Source of the DNA: Salinispora fenicalii
Lineage (GTDB): Bacteria > Actinomycetota > Actinomycetes > Mycobacteriales > Micromonosporaceae
Reading direction: 5' to 3'
NCBI RefSeq assembly: GCF_000514815.1
Contig: NZ_AZWQ01000024.1
Location: 50,087 to 114,086, forward strand
Length of the DNA stretch: 64,000 bases
Shown: in pieces, positions 26,179 to 34,609 of the stretch
Layout of the letters: every line of letters starts with the position of its first letter
Numbering within the stretch: position 1 is the first letter of the stretch
The notes under the pieces: model-generated
Database searches by the model: none
Told to the model about the DNA's origin: nothing
The model's input: only the letters and a program-made list of their open reading frames with translations
Made by a program: the position numbers and the translations under genes

Positions 26179-27185
26179 AGCGCCTCCGCGGGCTTGTCGT
26201 ACAGCCGCCGGAACGTCTTCGAGGTCAGCAGGCCGAACACGCCGACGCCGGCCGCGACGGCGATCACCAGGTTGAGCAGGAAGTGCATGGCGACGAAGTA
26301 GGCGACAAACAGGGGGCCGCGGCGGGCGGCGACGAACCGGTACATCGGCCAGTCGAGGCTCAGGTAGCCGGCGAACCCGACCGCGGGAAGCACCACCCAG
26401 ACCGCGCCGAGCAGCGCCGGCGCCGCCGCGGTCAAGAGCACGACCAGAGCGGCCACGCTACTCCACGCGCGTGGACCGCTGCGTAGCCCACCGGGGAAGC
26501 GGGGTGCGCGCGCGAACATCGGAATGTGCAGCATGGTGCGGGTGAACACCTTGCGGACCAGGACGCGCAGGTCATGGTCGTGGTCGTGGACGCCGCGGAC
26601 GGCCGGGGTCAACCAGATCTCGTACGAGCGGGCCAACCGCAGGCCGTAGTCGGCGTTCTCGGTCTCGCGCAGCCGCGGGTCGAAGGGCCCGATCTCGGCG
26701 AACACGTCGGCGCGCATGGCCAGCAGCGCGGTGTACAGGGTGTAGATGCGTCCCTCGTCGGCGATCAGCCAGTAGGACTGCTGCAGACAGCGGTACTCCT
26801 CCAGCAGGCTGTCGCGGATCAACGGCCGCGGGTCGTAGTTGCCGCACACCGCCCCGATCTGCGGTCGTTCGGTCAGCAGCGCCACCGCGTTCGCCACCGC
26901 GTCGGGTTTGGCCGCGACATCGGAGTCGACGAAGAACAGGATCGCACCGCGGGCGTGGGCCGCGCCCAGATTGCGGGCCACCGACGGGCCGCCGTTGGCC
27001 GGTGTGCGCACGACCCGCACGCCGTACGAGCGTGCCACGGCGACTGAGTCGTCGGTGCTGCAGTCGTCCACAACGATGATCTCCAGGTTCGGGTAGGTCT
27101 GGGCCTGTAGCGCGGACAGGCACAGCCCGATGGCGCGGGCGTAGTTGTAGTTCGGCACGACGACCGAGACCAGGGGTTCGGGCAT
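26175..27185 (-). CDS. GT2-family membrane glycosyltransferase
   Basis: 336 residues from ATG 27185, 14 nt after the UbiA gene stop; translational coupling likely as the ribosome site is weak. GT2 motifs: SVVVPNYNYARAIGLCLSAL, IVVDDCSTDDSVAV, LFFVDSDVAAKPDA and RETENADYGLRLARSYEIW, then GVHDHDHD. Two or three C-terminal membrane helices. Very similar in layout to the following gene, so the pair probably arose by duplication and then diverged in sugar or acceptor specificity. Confidence 0.88.
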   Translation of the reverse strand: MPEPLVSVVVPNYNYARAIGLCLSALQAQTYPNLEIIVVDDCSTDDSVAVARSYGVRVVRTPANGGPSVARNLGAAHARGAILFFVDSDVAAKPDAVANAVALLTERPQIGAVCGNYDPRPLIRDSLLEEYRCLQQSYWLIADEGRIYTLYTALLAMRADVFAEIGPFDPRLRETENADYGLRLARSYEIWLTPAVRGVHDHDHDLRVLVRKVFTRTMLHIPMFARAPRFPGGLRSGPRAWSSVAALVVLLTAAAPALLGAVWVVLPAVGFAGYLSLDWPMYRFVAARRGPLFVAYFVAMHFLLNLVIAVAAGVGVFGLLTSKTFRRLYDKPAEAL

Positions 27186-27199
27186 GAGGCAGACCGCTT

Positions 27200-28201
27200 T
27201 CAGGAGGTTGGCAGGGAGGCGGCGAGCAGCCCGGCGCCGACGGCCGCCGCCAGCAGGGCGGCGGAGCCGACGATCAGCCGATCCCGCAGCAGGGTGCGGA
27301 CCGGATCCGCGCCGCCGTGGTGCACCAGGACGGCCTGCAGGTAGCGGGAGATGACCAGGAGGGTCAGGGGCAGGGCGGCGAGCACGATGGCCTCGCGGTG
27401 CGCGCCGATCGGGGCGTCGGTGTGCAGGTACATCAGGAACGCCGCGACGGTGAGGGTGGCGTTGACGCTGATCAGGTGATCGGCCAGGTTCAGGGTGTAG
27501 CCGCGCAGCGCGGGCCGGTACCCGGTGCCCTGGGTGGCGAGTTCCCCGCGTCGCTTGCCGAGGATCAGCACCAGGCAGGCGGTGAAGACGGCGGTGAGCA
27601 GCCAGACCGACACGGCCGCGCCGGTCGCGGCGTAGCCCAGCACCACCCGCAGCCCGAACCCGGTCGCCACCACGCTGATGTCCACCAGCGGGATGTGTTT
27701 GAGCCAGCGGCTGTAGGCCACGTTCAGCACCAGGTAGGCGGCGAGCGGCCACCCGGGCAGCGCGGGGCCGACGGTGAACGCCAGGCCCAGCAGTCCGGCG
27801 AGGACGCCGGCGAACCCGACGGCGGTGGCCACCGAGATCCGGCCGCTGGCCACCGGCCGGGCCCGTTTCACCGGATGCCTCCGATCCAGGTCACGGTCGG
27901 CGATGTCGTTGACGACGTACACCAACGACGAGGCGAGGGTGAACAGCAGCACCGCCCAGCCGGTGCGGGCGAGCGCACCAACCGTCCAGGCCGGAGTGTC
28001 GAGCAGGGCCAGCGGCACGGCCAGCACCGTCTTGGCCCATTGGCGGGGCCGGGCCAGCAGAACCAGGTCGCTGGCGCGGCGGGCCAGGCGCAGGTCGAGT
28101 CGTTCGGTCTCGGTCGCCGGCTGCGCCGGGTTACGCCTGCCGCCGGTAGCGTCGGGGGTCTCGGCCGGCACCGATTCCGCCGTCACCTCGACCGCGGTCA
28201 T
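27200..28201 (-). CDS. UbiA-type prenyltransferase, decaprenyl-phosphate phosphoribosyltransferase-like
   Basis: 333 residues; ATG 28201 with AGGAGGTC 6 nt upstream. About nine membrane helices. The first acidic motif is NDIADRDLDRRHPVKRARPV, matching the NDxxDxxxDR..HPxKxxRP form of the DPPR synthase (Rv3806c-like) subgroup rather than ubiquinone or heme enzymes. The second acidic motif lies around LADHLISVNATL. Known relatives transfer phosphoribose from PRPP to polyprenyl phosphate. Here it probably makes the lipid-linked sugar that the epimerase and aminotransferase modify or that the GTs use. Confidence 0.85.
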   Translation of the reverse strand: MTAVEVTAESVPAETPDATGGRRNPAQPATETERLDLRLARRASDLVLLARPRQWAKTVLAVPLALLDTPAWTVGALARTGWAVLLFTLASSLVYVVNDIADRDLDRRHPVKRARPVASGRISVATAVGFAGVLAGLLGLAFTVGPALPGWPLAAYLVLNVAYSRWLKHIPLVDISVVATGFGLRVVLGYAATGAAVSVWLLTAVFTACLVLILGKRRGELATQGTGYRPALRGYTLNLADHLISVNATLTVAAFLMYLHTDAPIGAHREAIVLAALPLTLLVISRYLQAVLVHHGGADPVRTLLRDRLIVGSAALLAAAVGAGLLAASLPTS

Positions 28202-28216
28202 AGCTGACCTCCTGCG

Positions 28217-29257
28217 TTAGAAGAAGACCCGGGCGGCGGCGAGCACGCCCTGCCGCCACGGATCGCGGCTGGTAGGTCCGCTGGCCGTTGTGGCGGTGGT
28301 GGTGGCTTGCTGGCCACGCCACCACCGGAAGGTCTCCAGCACCGCGTCCCGGTTGCTGTGTCGCGGGTGGAATCCGAGGCGCTGCCGGGCCCGGTCGATA
28401 TCGACGTAGGAGTCGGCCATGAGTTTGTGCAGCAGCCGCCCGTACACCGGCGAGAGGCCGCTGCGTTCGAGTAGCCCGAGCGCGACCCGGGCCGGTCGGG
28501 CCGGCAGACCAATGACCCGTTTGCCGTGTCCGGCGGCGTCGAGGACCGCCTGGAAGTCCTCGCGGAGCGTGCCGAACGTCGCCGCCGCGATGTTGTACGT
28601 GTCGTTGGCGGCCTCGGCAGGCACCCGCAGCACCGTTTCGACGGCGTCCACCAGGTCCGCGACGTGCAGCATCTGGATGCGCACCGCGCCGTCGCCGAGC
28701 ACCGGGAAGTTACGTCCCTCGTGCGCCCACTGGAACAGCATCGCGAACAGTCCCATCCGGCCGGGGCCCAGGAAGGTCTTCGGCCGCAGCACCGGCAGGA
28801 TCAGGCCGTGCTCGCGGTAGCCCACCGCGAGTCGCTCCGCGTCGGCCTTGGCGGTGCTGTACGCGTCAACCGGCGCGTACGGGTGCTGCTCCGGTGTCGG
28901 CACCTGGGTGGGTAGCCCGTACACGGCGGTGGAGGAGATGTAGACCAACCGGGGCACCTGGGCGGCTCGGGCGGCGTCCAGCACGGCCCGGCTGCCGTCG
29001 ACCACGATGGCCCGGATCTGCTCCGGCGGGTAGCTGGGGAGCGCGGCGGCGCAGTGCACGACCGCTTCGGCGTCGTCGAAGGCGGCCCGCAGCACTGCCG
29101 GATCGCGGATGTCCCCAACCAGGTGCCGGTAGCCCGGCGTGTCGGGACCGTCGGGGGCGGTCCGGAGGTCGACGCCGGTCACCGCGCATCCGGCGCTGGT
29201 CAGCCGCGCCACTACGGTCGAGCCGAGCATCCCGGCGGCGCCGGTCACCGCGATCAC
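28217..29257 (-). CDS. NAD-dependent epimerase/dehydratase (extended SDR)
   Basis: 346 residues; GTG 29257 overlaps the aminotransferase stop (GTGA). Nucleotide motif TGAAGMLGSTV at residue 5; active-site Ser in YISSTAVYG near 115 and YSTAK (Tyr-Lys) near 140. Also DLRTAPDG after the second strand, indicating NAD preference. The C-terminal region (RPKTFLGPGRMGLFAMLFQW) resembles nucleotide-sugar or polyprenyl-sugar 4-epimerases and oxidoreductases. Together with the UbiA gene it recalls the DPPR-to-DPA pathway, where a ribose-type sugar is epimerised on the lipid carrier. Confidence 0.85.
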   Translation of the reverse strand: MIAVTGAAGMLGSTVVARLTSAGCAVTGVDLRTAPDGPDTPGYRHLVGDIRDPAVLRAAFDDAEAVVHCAAALPSYPPEQIRAIVVDGSRAVLDAARAAQVPRLVYISSTAVYGLPTQVPTPEQHPYAPVDAYSTAKADAERLAVGYREHGLILPVLRPKTFLGPGRMGLFAMLFQWAHEGRNFPVLGDGAVRIQMLHVADLVDAVETVLRVPAEAANDTYNIAAATFGTLREDFQAVLDAAGHGKRVIGLPARPARVALGLLERSGLSPVYGRLLHKLMADSYVDIDRARQRLGFHPRHSNRDAVLETFRWWRGQQATTTATTASGPTSRDPWRQGVLAAARVFF

Positions 29258-30669
29258 CACAGCGAGCCGAGCTTCTGGGCGACAAACCGGCTTAGGAGGC
29301 GGTTGAGCCCCTGGTCGAGGACCGTGTCGAGGGCGTGGAGGAAGTGTTCGATGTCGTCGTCGGTGGCCACCAGCGGCGGTCCGACCACCAGCGGGCTGGC
29401 GCCGTTGAGGGTGTAGTACGTGTAGATGTCGTGCTCCCGGTAAAGCTCGTTGATTACCGATGCGGTGATCAGCTTGGTGCGTAGTCGCGGATCGCGGGCC
29501 AGGCCGGCGGGCGCGATCTTCGCGGCCAGGTCCAGCACCTTCGGTCCGCCGTCGAGGAAGACCCCCCACAGCGCGCCCGCACCGGTGACCTCGGCGACCG
29601 CCTCGGGGTGCTGCTTGGCGATCCGCCGCAGGCCCGGTCCGAGAAGCTGCTCGATGCGTCGGGCCCGGGCCGGGTAGTCGTCCTCGACGGCGATGGCGAT
29701 CGCCTCGATGGCGGTGGCGCACTCCTCGCCGAAACCGTAGTAGGTGGTCGACGTCGAGTGCAGCAGCGCGTCGACCGGATTGTCGTAGGCCTGCCGGAAC
29801 ACCGGCTCCCGGGCCACATAGGCAGATATTGACGATTTACCGCCACCGAATGATTTTGATGTGGTCACCACGTCCGGTAGCAGCCCCGGGTGGCGCATGA
29901 AGTAGAACATGTTGCCGGTCTTGCCCCAGCCGGTGTAGATCTCGTCGAACACCAGCACGATGTCCTGCTCGGTGCACAATTCCCGCAGCCCATGCAGGAA
30001 ATCCGCAGAACACCAGCGCATGGTGGAGGCGCTGAACGGCTCGACGAGAATGGCGTACACGTCATCGGGGTGCGCCGCCACGGCGGCGCGCACCGACTCC
30101 AGGTCGTCATAGGTGTACGAGACCACCCCGGGAATCCCCGGAAACGCGAAATGATTCTGCGCGGCGCCGGTCAGACTGCCGGAGCCGAGCAGTTTGCCAT
30201 GGAAGCTGATATCGGCGCGCAGGATCGTGTTGCGCCGGCCGCCGTGGTACTTGTAGGCCAACTTCACCGCACCCTCGACCGCCTCCGCCCCGGAGTTCGG
30301 CAGGAAGGACATGTTCAGGTCGCCCGGCAGCACCTGGGCCAGGTTGTGCGCCAACGCCGCCACGTACGGGGAGAAGTAGGTCTTGTGTACCTCCATCCGA
30401 CGTCGCTGCGCGAACTGGCGGCGGGTCGCGAGCAGGCGCGGATGATTGTGGCCATGGTTGAGCACGCCCACCCCACCGGTGACGTCGAGTATCCGGCGAC
30501 CGTCGCGCAGATACAGGTACGCGCCCTCGGCGTGGTCTACCAGTTCCCGGCCAAAGCCGAACGACGTCATCAGGCCGACCTGACTTCGGTTGACAAAACG
30601 TCGGTACAGACTGTGAACGTCTTTCACCGAAAGACGTTCACAATCCTCAACGCTGAGTAACTTCGTCAT
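29254..30669 (-). CDS. class III PLP-dependent aminotransferase
   Basis: 471 residues from ATG 30669 behind a GGGGGG-type ribosome site. Fold type I: SFLPNSGAEAVEGAVKLAYK (phosphate site), SFHGKLLGSGS, LVFDEIYTGWGKTG (cofactor Asp) and the Schiff-base lysine in TSKSFGGGKSS near residue 280. First gene of the minus-strand glycan operon, immediately downstream of the SARP-type repeats. An amino group would be put on a sugar or lipid-linked intermediate. Codon use around 29800-30200 is less GC-biased than its neighbours, hinting at lateral origin. Confidence 0.85.
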   Translation of the reverse strand: MTKLLSVEDCERLSVKDVHSLYRRFVNRSQVGLMTSFGFGRELVDHAEGAYLYLRDGRRILDVTGGVGVLNHGHNHPRLLATRRQFAQRRRMEVHKTYFSPYVAALAHNLAQVLPGDLNMSFLPNSGAEAVEGAVKLAYKYHGGRRNTILRADISFHGKLLGSGSLTGAAQNHFAFPGIPGVVSYTYDDLESVRAAVAAHPDDVYAILVEPFSASTMRWCSADFLHGLRELCTEQDIVLVFDEIYTGWGKTGNMFYFMRHPGLLPDVVTTSKSFGGGKSSISAYVAREPVFRQAYDNPVDALLHSTSTTYYGFGEECATAIEAIAIAVEDDYPARARRIEQLLGPGLRRIAKQHPEAVAEVTGAGALWGVFLDGGPKVLDLAAKIAPAGLARDPRLRTKLITASVINELYREHDIYTYYTLNGASPLVVGPPLVATDDDIEHFLHALDTVLDQGLNRLLSRFVAQKLGSLW

Positions 30670-30743
30670 GCACCCCCCTTTCTTCAGTGCTGGCACGGAC
30701 CTGGGTCACGTTAAGAACCGACCAGCCCCGGCGGCCCCCGGAC

Positions 30744-30788
30744 ATTATTTCGACCGGCACTGAACTACGACTGAACGACGACTGGAAC
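30744..30788 (-). promoter_or_regulatory. SARP-type heptamer direct repeats with -10 element
   Basis: CTGAACT (30760-30766), CTGAACG (30771-30777) and CTGGAAC (30782-30788) are separated each time by ACGA, giving an exact 11-bp period. On the minus strand they read as GTTCAG-type heptamers. They are followed after 10 nt by AATAAT (30749-30744), a good -10 for the aminotransferase operon. SARPs bind just such repeats overlapping the -35 position. The SARP encoded at 19815 is the obvious candidate. Confidence 0.7.
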
Positions 30789-30922
30789 CCCGCCGCAGAC
30801 CGGCTGTACACCCCGTTGGGGCGCTTGTACGGAACTCGCCACGTCGTTACCGTGCACGAAATGTCATTGCGTTCGCGTACGAGTCCCGGCGGGCGCCCGG
30901 CCATTCGACATAGGTGGTGTTC

Positions 30923-31927
30923 GTGCCTGCGAACGTCTCGGTCGTCATTCCCGCCTACAACAGCGAGCGGACCCTGCGCGCCTGCCTGTCCGCGGTCTTC
31001 GCCCAGTCCCACCCGCCGCACGAGGTGATCGTCGTCGACGACGCCAGCACCGATCGGACGCAGCGAATCGCCCGGGAGTTCCCGGCCGTTGTGCTGCTGC
31101 CGCACCCGGTCAACCGAGGTCCAGCGGCTGCCCGCAACCAGGGCATCCAGGCAAGCCAGGGCGAAGTGGTGTTCTTCGTGGACGCCGACTGTGCGCCAGC
31201 GTCCGACGCGCTCGCCAACGCCCTGCGAGTACTCACCGAGACCCCCAACGTGGACTGCGTACACGGCATCTACCTGACCGAGCCGCTGTTCGACGACGGG
31301 CCGGTGGAGGCGTACCGCCTGCTGCACGCCCACTACTGGCGCATCCGCAACACCGGTCGGGTCCGTACCGCCATCTTCGCGCTCTGCGCCGTACGCCGGA
31401 CGGTCTTCGACGACGTCGGCGTCTTCGACGAGAACCTGCGCGCCTCCGAGGACGTCGAACTCAGCGACCGGATGGCCGACCGGCACGGCATCTGGCTCAG
31501 CGCCGAGGTGACGTGTCGGCACGACGATGACAGCCGATTGTGGCCGATGCTACGTAAACAGTTCGGCCGCTCCCAGCTACTCGTACCGGTGGCCGTCCGG
31601 GAACGCGGGCCGGCGGGGCTGCGGGCCAACCGCAGTTCCGGGGTGCTGGCGGCGGCGCTGGCCGTCGGTACCCTCCCGGCTGGCCTGTTCGCACCTGTCC
31701 TGTTCGCCCTGCCCGCCGCCGCGCTGCTCGGCTTCGCCGTGGCCGATCCGGGGCTGGCGCGGTTTGTGCTACGCCAACGCGGCCCGGCGTTTCTCGCTTT
31801 CTTCCTCGCCACTCACCTGCTGGTACAGGTGGCGATCATCGCCGGGGCGGCGGTGGGTGGGGTGCGCTTCCTCACCGATCGGGACTTCGGCCCGTCCCGT
31901 CCTGCTCCGGCGCGGGCCGACTCGTGA
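30923..31927 (+). CDS. GT2-family membrane glycosyltransferase
   Basis: 334 residues; GTG 30923 has AGGTGG 5 nt upstream, better than GTG 30914. GT2 motifs: SVVIPAYNSERTLRACLSAV, VVDDASTDRTQRIA, VVFFVDADCAPASDA and RASEDVELSDRMADRHGIW, then CRHDDDSRL. Two C-terminal membrane helices near 245-320. Same architecture as the GT2 genes at 25156 and 26175. Heads the plus-strand operon, coupled by GTGA to the deacetylase gene. Confidence 0.88.
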   Translation: MPANVSVVIPAYNSERTLRACLSAVFAQSHPPHEVIVVDDASTDRTQRIAREFPAVVLLPHPVNRGPAAARNQGIQASQGEVVFFVDADCAPASDALANALRVLTETPNVDCVHGIYLTEPLFDDGPVEAYRLLHAHYWRIRNTGRVRTAIFALCAVRRTVFDDVGVFDENLRASEDVELSDRMADRHGIWLSAEVTCRHDDDSRLWPMLRKQFGRSQLLVPVAVRERGPAGLRANRSSGVLAAALAVGTLPAGLFAPVLFALPAAALLGFAVADPGLARFVLRQRGPAFLAFFLATHLLVQVAIIAGAAVGGVRFLTDRDFGPSRPAPARADS

Positions 31928-32643
31928 CCCCGGTGCTGGTGGGCCGGGCGTGGGAAGCGGCTTTCCTCGGCGTGCGGACCTATCACCGGCTGCGGCCGAC
32001 CAGCGCGAAGGCCCGCCGGCGGTGGCCGATGTTCCGGGTCGAGCCCGGCGGGGTGGCCCTGACCATTGACGATGGACCCGACCCCCGCTGGACCCCGGCC
32101 CTGCTGGACTTGCTGGACGCGTACGCCGTGCCGGCGACCTTCTTCCTCATCGGCGCGCGGGTGGCGCAGCACCCCCGGCTGGCCCGCCGGATCGCCGAGG
32201 CCGGACACGAGATCGGTAACCACTCGATGCATCACCCGATGCCCTTCGCCGCGCTCCCCACCGGGCTGCTGCACGATGAGGTGCAGGGGGCGCAGCAGCA
32301 GATCACCGATGCCGTCGGGCAGGCGCCACGGCTGTTCCGGGCGCCCAGCGGCGGGTGGTCGCCCCGGGTCCTCGACACGGTGGCGCAGGCCGGGCTCACC
32401 CCCGTGGATTGGACGGTCAACTCCAGCGACTGGAAGCAGCCGGGCGTAGCGCACATCACGCGGACGTTGACGCGCAGCCGCTCCGGCCATGTCCTGCTCT
32501 GCCACGACGGCGGCGGCGACCGCCGGCAGACCGTGGTCGCGCTGGCGGCGGTGATCCCCCGGCTGCAGCGACGCGGGTTACGCTTCGTCCCGGTGTCGCC
32601 CGCACCGGGTCCGGGGCACCCGAGCCGCGCGGGGCGAAGCTGA
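31924..32643 (+). CDS. NodB-type polysaccharide deacetylase (CE4)
   Basis: 239 residues; GTG start overlapping the GT2 stop. NodB motifs in order: TIDDGPDPRWT (motif 1, base and metal Asp), IGNHSMHHPMP (motif 2, H-x3-H metal ligands), RAPSGGWSP (motif 3), VDWTVNSSDW (motif 4) and LLCHDGGGDR (motif 5 His). All catalytic residues are present. No clear signal peptide, so it may deacetylate a lipid-linked N-acetyl sugar on the inner face, as in teichoic-acid-like or GPI-like pathways. Confidence 0.88.
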   Translation: MTPVLVGRAWEAAFLGVRTYHRLRPTSAKARRRWPMFRVEPGGVALTIDDGPDPRWTPALLDLLDAYAVPATFFLIGARVAQHPRLARRIAEAGHEIGNHSMHHPMPFAALPTGLLHDEVQGAQQQITDAVGQAPRLFRAPSGGWSPRVLDTVAQAGLTPVDWTVNSSDWKQPGVAHITRTLTRSRSGHVLLCHDGGGDRRQTVVALAAVIPRLQRRGLRFVPVSPAPGPGHPSRAGRS

Positions 32644-33314
32644 TGGGCAGCGCCGTGGTGCGGGCCGTCGCCCGCGTACTGCACTGGCCGCTGGCGGTAC
32701 TGATCCGCCCGTACCCTCGGCTGAACGCGCTGCTCTGGGAGACGCAGTACGCCCTGGGTCGGTGGAACTACCTGGACCGGGCCGGCGACCACACCATCGT
32801 GCAGCTCATCCACCGGTGGGCGCCACGACCCCGGATCCTCGACCTCGGCTGCGGCTCCACAGTGAATCTTGTGCTGCCGCCCGCGGGCTACCAGCACTAC
32901 CACGGGGTCGACATCAGCCGGACCGCCCTGCGCCGCGCCCGCTCGCTGCGCCGCCCGCGTAGCTCGTTCCAGGTCGCCGATGTGCTCACCTACCAGGTCA
33001 CACAGGCATACGACGTGATCCTGCTGCGGGAGGTGCTCTACTACTTTCCACCCGACCAGGCCATCGCACTGCTGCACCGGATGGCCCGCGCGCTCACCCC
33101 CGGCGGGGTCCTCATCGTCTGGTTGTACGACAGCGGCGGCGCGCACGCCGCCCTGGCTGACCAGATCCGGGGCTGCGGGTTGACCGTGCACGAGGAGAAG
33201 ACCCGGCTCCGCGACGGTACGCCGGCCGGGGGCACGTTCGTGCTCGGCCCGGCACCGGCCGGCCAGCAGGCCGGCGAGGTCACCGGGCCGAGCACGGCGG
33301 GGGAGCGGCGGTGA
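32643..33314 (+). CDS. class I SAM-dependent methyltransferase
   Basis: 223 residues; ATG overlaps the deacetylase stop (TGATG). SAM motif I is ILDLGCGSTVNLVLP near residue 65. Then YHGVDISRTALRRAR (motif II), VADVLTYQ, and YDVILLREVLYYFPPDQA (motif IV). The N-terminal 45 residues include a hydrophobic segment (VARVLHWPLAVLIRPY) that may bring it to the membrane. Probably methylates the glycan or its lipid carrier. Confidence 0.85.
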   Translation: MGSAVVRAVARVLHWPLAVLIRPYPRLNALLWETQYALGRWNYLDRAGDHTIVQLIHRWAPRPRILDLGCGSTVNLVLPPAGYQHYHGVDISRTALRRARSLRRPRSSFQVADVLTYQVTQAYDVILLREVLYYFPPDQAIALLHRMARALTPGGVLIVWLYDSGGAHAALADQIRGCGLTVHEEKTRLRDGTPAGGTFVLGPAPAGQQAGEVTGPSTAGERR

Positions 33315-34609
33315 CCGACGCCCCGACCACCGGCTCCGAGTTCTCCCGGACACCGCCGGCGACCCCGCTGGCGGCAACGGCGGCGTCGAGAGCGACGCTG
33401 GTGGGGGTCATCGCCTTGCTGGCCACGGCGGCGGCGCTGGTGCACCACAGCACCGGACGATTCTGGGGTGACCTGGCCGCCTACCGCACCGGCGCCGCCG
33501 CGGCAGCCGCCGGGGACGGCAACCTGTACCAGGTCGCCTACCGGGGCGCGGACGGAATCGAGCTGGGGTTCACCTATCCGCCGTTCGCCGCCCTGCTGCT
33601 GCGGCCGCTGGCCGCCATCCCCGCCGAGGTCGCCGTCGGGCTCTGGACGGCCGCGTCGGTGGCCGCGCTGGTGGCGGTCGTCCGGTTGACCCTGAACGCC
33701 ACCGGCGTCGAACCTGGTCGCCGACGGTTGATGACACTGCTGGCGGTGCTCGCCGTGCTGCCGATCTTTCCCGTCACCGGCCATCTGCAGGCGGGGCAGG
33801 TCGGTCTCTTCCTCCTGTGGATGGTGCTCTACGACCTGCTGCCCGGCCGCACCAGCCGGTGGGGCGGGGTCGGCATCGGGGTGGCAGCCGGGCTCAAACT
33901 CACCCCGCTGATCTTCGTGGGTTTCCTGCTGTTCACCGGCCGGATTCGGGCGGCGGTCACGGCCATGGTCGGGTTCCTGGCGACCATCGGTATCGGGTTC
34001 GCCTGGCGACCAACGGACTCGGCTTGGTTCTTCGGCGGGGGCTTGCTCGACACAGCCCGAGTCACCGGCGATCCCCGCACGATCCTGAACCAGTCGCTGG
34101 CCGGCGCTCTCGCCCGAATCACCGACACCCCCGATGTGGCCTGGGTGTGGGCAGTGACCGCGGTGGTGGTCGCCGCGGCCGGCATGGCCCTCGCCGTCTG
34201 GTGCGCGCGCGCCGCAGACCAGCTGGTCGCGGTGCTGGCGTGCGCCGGCACCGGGCTGTTGGTCTCCCCGGTCTCCTGGCATCACCACTGGGTCTGGTGG
34301 GTGCCCGCGCTGGTGCTGCTCGCCGAGCGCTGCCGCCGGCACGGCCACCGTCTCGGCGCCGTCACGCTCGGCGTGGTCTGGCTCGTGCTGGTGGCCAGTA
34401 CCAGCTGGGTGCTGGCCGCGCCGGGCGGTTGGGATCTGCACTTCACCGGCCTCGGCCTGGTGTACAGCAACCTGTATGTGTTGATGGCGCTCGCCGGGCT
34501 GGTCCTGCTCACCGGATGGCTGTCCCGGCGAAACGCCGCCACCGCTGAGCGCGGGCGGGACTATTTCTCGGGTCCTCCGGATGGCTTCCGGATCGCCGCG
34601 CCGGAGTAG
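33311..34609 (+). CDS. GT87-type polyprenyl-phosphate-sugar-dependent membrane glycosyltransferase
   Basis: 432 residues, GTG start overlapping the methyltransferase stop. Ten or so membrane helices. The GT87/DUF2029 signature YRTGAAAAAAGDGNLYQVAY near residue 58 and TYPPFAALLLRPL is present, with the acidic DLAAYR pair in the first outside loop, then GHLQAGQVGL and LKLTPLIFVGF. Family members (for example PimE) transfer mannose from polyprenyl-phosphate-mannose outside the membrane. It overlaps the convergent TetR gene tail by 49 nt. Completes the plus-strand glycan operon. Confidence 0.85.
   Translation: MTDAPTTGSEFSRTPPATPLAATAASRATLVGVIALLATAAALVHHSTGRFWGDLAAYRTGAAAAAAGDGNLYQVAYRGADGIELGFTYPPFAALLLRPLAAIPAEVAVGLWTAASVAALVAVVRLTLNATGVEPGRRRLMTLLAVLAVLPIFPVTGHLQAGQVGLFLLWMVLYDLLPGRTSRWGGVGIGVAAGLKLTPLIFVGFLLFTGRIRAAVTAMVGFLATIGIGFAWRPTDSAWFFGGGLLDTARVTGDPRTILNQSLAGALARITDTPDVAWVWAVTAVVVAAAGMALAVWCARAADQLVAVLACAGTGLLVSPVSWHHHWVWWVPALVLLAERCRRHGHRLGAVTLGVVWLVLVASTSWVLAAPGGWDLHFTGLGLVYSNLYVLMALAGLVLLTGWLSRRNAATAERGRDYFSGPPDGFRIAAPE

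Noticed and set aside
25000..28100. Overlapping plus-strand frames through the GT2/UbiA genes
   Set aside because: Glutamine/arginine/glycine-rich shadows of the minus-strand operon, which is supported by GTGA overlaps and catalytic motifs.
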